A DNA stretch of 9,261 bases from Pseudomonadota bacterium (lineage in GTDB: Bacteria; Myxococcota; Polyangia; Polyangiales; Polyangiaceae): positions 1 to 9,261 of the forward strand of contig JAEZYO010000057.1 in NCBI GenBank assembly GCA_023419055.1. Reading direction: 5' to 3'. Positions 8,214-9,261 of this stretch are shown piece by piece. Position numbers and translations under genes: made by a program. The number at the start of each line of letters is the position of its first letter. Position 1 is the stretch's first letter. Under the pieces are notes generated by a model that saw only the letters and a program-made list of their open reading frames with translations, made no database searches and was not told where the DNA came from.

Positions 8214-8280
8214 CCCCTGAGCCTGCGGCTTGGCTGGCGAGCACCCCGACGCGGGGCGTGCCGCCTTGACCGCTCGTCTC

Positions 8281-8314
8281 AGCATAGGGACAGCCGGCCC
8301 GCTTGTCGATTTTT
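8281..8314 (-). promoter_or_regulatory. Strong sigma-70-type promoter of the 70-residue gene
   Basis: On the minus strand TCGACA (plus 8304-8309, five of six matches to TTGACA) and TATGCT (8281-8286) are exactly 17 bases apart. An A5 tract (plus T-run 8310-8314) directly upstream resembles a small UP element. Transcription should start near 8274, about 60 bases before ATG 8213. This is the best-looking promoter in the window. Confidence 0.65.
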
Positions 8315-8349
8315 CCGAGAACGAGACGAAAGAATGCTCATCGCGCCGA

Positions 8350-8365
8350 GCCCGACGTGTCGGGC
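8350..8365 (-). terminator. Hairpin behind dnaA, probable transcript end
   Basis: GCCCGAC (8350-8356) and GTCGGGC (8359-8365) are perfect 7-base inverted arms; as RNA a six-pair stem with a four-base loop. It lies about 37 bases after the dnaA stop and before the promoter of the next gene. A U-rich patch (minus-strand ATTCTTTC) follows only about 15 bases later, so it is an imperfect intrinsic terminator. Confidence 0.45.
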
Positions 8366-8401
8366 CCGGGGCGGCCGCGCGTCAACGTGGTTTCAGCGGG
8401 C

Positions 8402-9261
8402 TCAATCGTTCGAAGAAGCCAATTTTTGCTCGATTGCTTCCAGGTGGGCGTTGACCTGGGGGTCTCGCTGACGCAGCGCTTCGACGCGCCGCACCGCGCT
8501 CATCACGGTCGTGTGGTCGCGGTTGCCGAAGGCGCGCCCGAGCTCGGGGAAGCTGCACTTCAGCCGCTGGCGGCAGAGGTACATCGCCACCTGCCGCGCG
8601 AACGCGACGCTCTTGTGGCGATCCTTGCTGAGCAGGTCCGAGTTCGAAAGGCGGAAGTGGTTGCACACCGCGCGCTGAATGTCCTCGACGCTCATCACCT
8701 CGGCGCGGCGGGGAACCACGAGCGCGAGCTCGGAGCGCACGAAGTCGTCATCGATGCCGCGTCCGGTGAGCGAGGCCTTGGCGGCGAGCCGGATCAGCGA
8801 ACCCTCGAGCTCGCGCACGTTGCTCTGCACGCTCTGCGCGAGCAACACCGCGACCTCGTCGGCGAGCTGGATGCCCTCGAGCGCCGCCTTCTTCCTCACG
8901 ATCGCGACGCGCGTCTCGAGCTGAGGCACCTGGATGTCCGCGACGAGGCCCGAGCTGAAGCGAGACACCAGGCGCTCCGGCATGCGCTGGAGCTGCTGGG
9001 GGTACTTGTCGCTCGTCACCACGATCGGACGATCGGCGTCGTGCAGCGCGTTGAACGTGTGGAAGAACTCCTCCTGGGTCTGCTCGCGGCCGGCCAGGAA
9101 CTGGATGTCGTCGACCAGGAGGAGATCGCACTCCGCTCGGTAGCGGGCGCGGAACTCGTCCATCTTGTGGTGCTGCAGCGCCTCGATGAACTCGTTCGTG
9201 AAGTGCTCGGCGGACACGTAGACGACGCGCGCCTCGGGGCGCTCCGCCAACACCTTATGGG
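8402..9261 (-). CDS. dnaA: DnaA replication initiator (5' end beyond window)
   Basis: The visible ~286 residues are the C-terminal part of DnaA, the AAA+ protein that binds DnaA boxes and melts oriC; the frame is open through 9261, and domain I, domain II and Walker A lie outside. In order: 'VVYVSAEHFTNEFI' (about 9185-9226), Walker B 'LLLVDDIQFLAG' (about 9088-9124), sensor 1 'PIVVTSDKYP' (about 8999-9028), the arginine-finger stretch 'ERLVSRFSSG' (about 8948-8977), sensor 2 'NVRELEGSLIRL' (about 8786-8821), then domain IV, the DNA-binding helix-turn-helix, ending with the DnaA signature 'LGRAFGNRDHTTVMSAV' (about 8495-8545). Arg-Asp-His-Thr-Thr, which contacts DnaA boxes, is intact. Full DnaA usually has about 440-480 residues, which fits the missing part. 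Domain IV excludes an Hda/DnaA-like regulator. No dnaN follows; the next gene is the 70-residue one, then convergent dnaK. Confidence 0.96.
   Translation of the reverse strand, partial: HKVLAERPEARVVYVSAEHFTNEFIEALQHHKMDEFRARYRAECDLLLVDDIQFLAGREQTQEEFFHTFNALHDADRPIVVTSDKYPQQLQRMPERLVSRFSSGLVADIQVPQLETRVAIVRKKAALEGIQLADEVAVLLAQSVQSNVRELEGSLIRLAAKASLTGRGIDDDFVRSELALVVPRRAEVMSVEDIQRAVCNHFRLSNSDLLSKDRHKSVAFARQVAMYLCRQRLKCSFPELGRAFGNRDHTTVMSAVRRVEALRQRDPQVNAHLEAIEQKLASSND

Noticed and set aside
8230..8454. Plus-strand 74-codon frame between the small gene and dnaA
   Set aside because: It overlaps the promoter, hairpin and dnaA 3' end, has no ribosome binding site and no recognisable sequence.

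Overview
The window is GC-rich with strong G/C third-position bias, little intergenic DNA and long spurious antisense ORFs. Gene content (tandem AHSA1-type SRPBCC protein, YceI lipoprotein, PcrA-type helicase, GrpE/DnaK, DnaA) and style suggest a delta-proteobacterial, probably myxobacterial (Polyangia-like) chromosome. That placement is inference from base composition and protein style, not from a marker gene.

Layout: (1) 40-1062 (+), a two-domain SRPBCC/AHSA1 protein, possibly preceded by the end of another gene, convergent with (2) 1072-1716 (-), a YceI-family lipoprotein. (3) 1887-4193 (-), a full-length UvrD/PcrA helicase. (4) Diverging from it, 4269-5363 (+), an unrecognised membrane protein with a Cys4 zinc-ribbon-like head, three predicted membrane segments and a C-terminal extracytoplasmic domain. 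(5) 5453-6016 (+) grpE and (6) 6140-7978 (+) dnaK, a chaperone pair. (7) Convergent with dnaK, 8001-8213 (-), an unrecognised 70-residue protein with a good promoter of its own. (8) 8402-9261 (-), the C-terminal two thirds of dnaA; its start lies beyond the right edge.

GrpE and DnaK work together (nucleotide exchange factor and Hsp70). DnaA and PcrA/UvrD belong to replication and repair. The chaperone pair lacks the usual companions hrcA and dnaJ within the window, and no CIRCE operator was seen. dnaA is not followed by dnaN. The regulatory sequence is the most interesting part: grpE and dnaK both carry a -10-like element so close to the start codon, without a Shine-Dalgarno sequence, that leaderless mRNAs are likely. 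The 70-residue gene has a near-consensus sigma-70 promoter that rules out its longer start. Several palindromes lie in the gaps upstream of yceI, between grpE and dnaK, and behind dnaA.

No gap exceeds 300 bases (the largest are 1717-1886, 6017-6139 and 8214-8401). I saw no tRNA, rRNA, mobile element, CRISPR array or attachment site. Most of the window is conserved core genome; I see no clear new multi-gene system. The real unknowns are the 364-residue membrane protein and the 70-residue protein.
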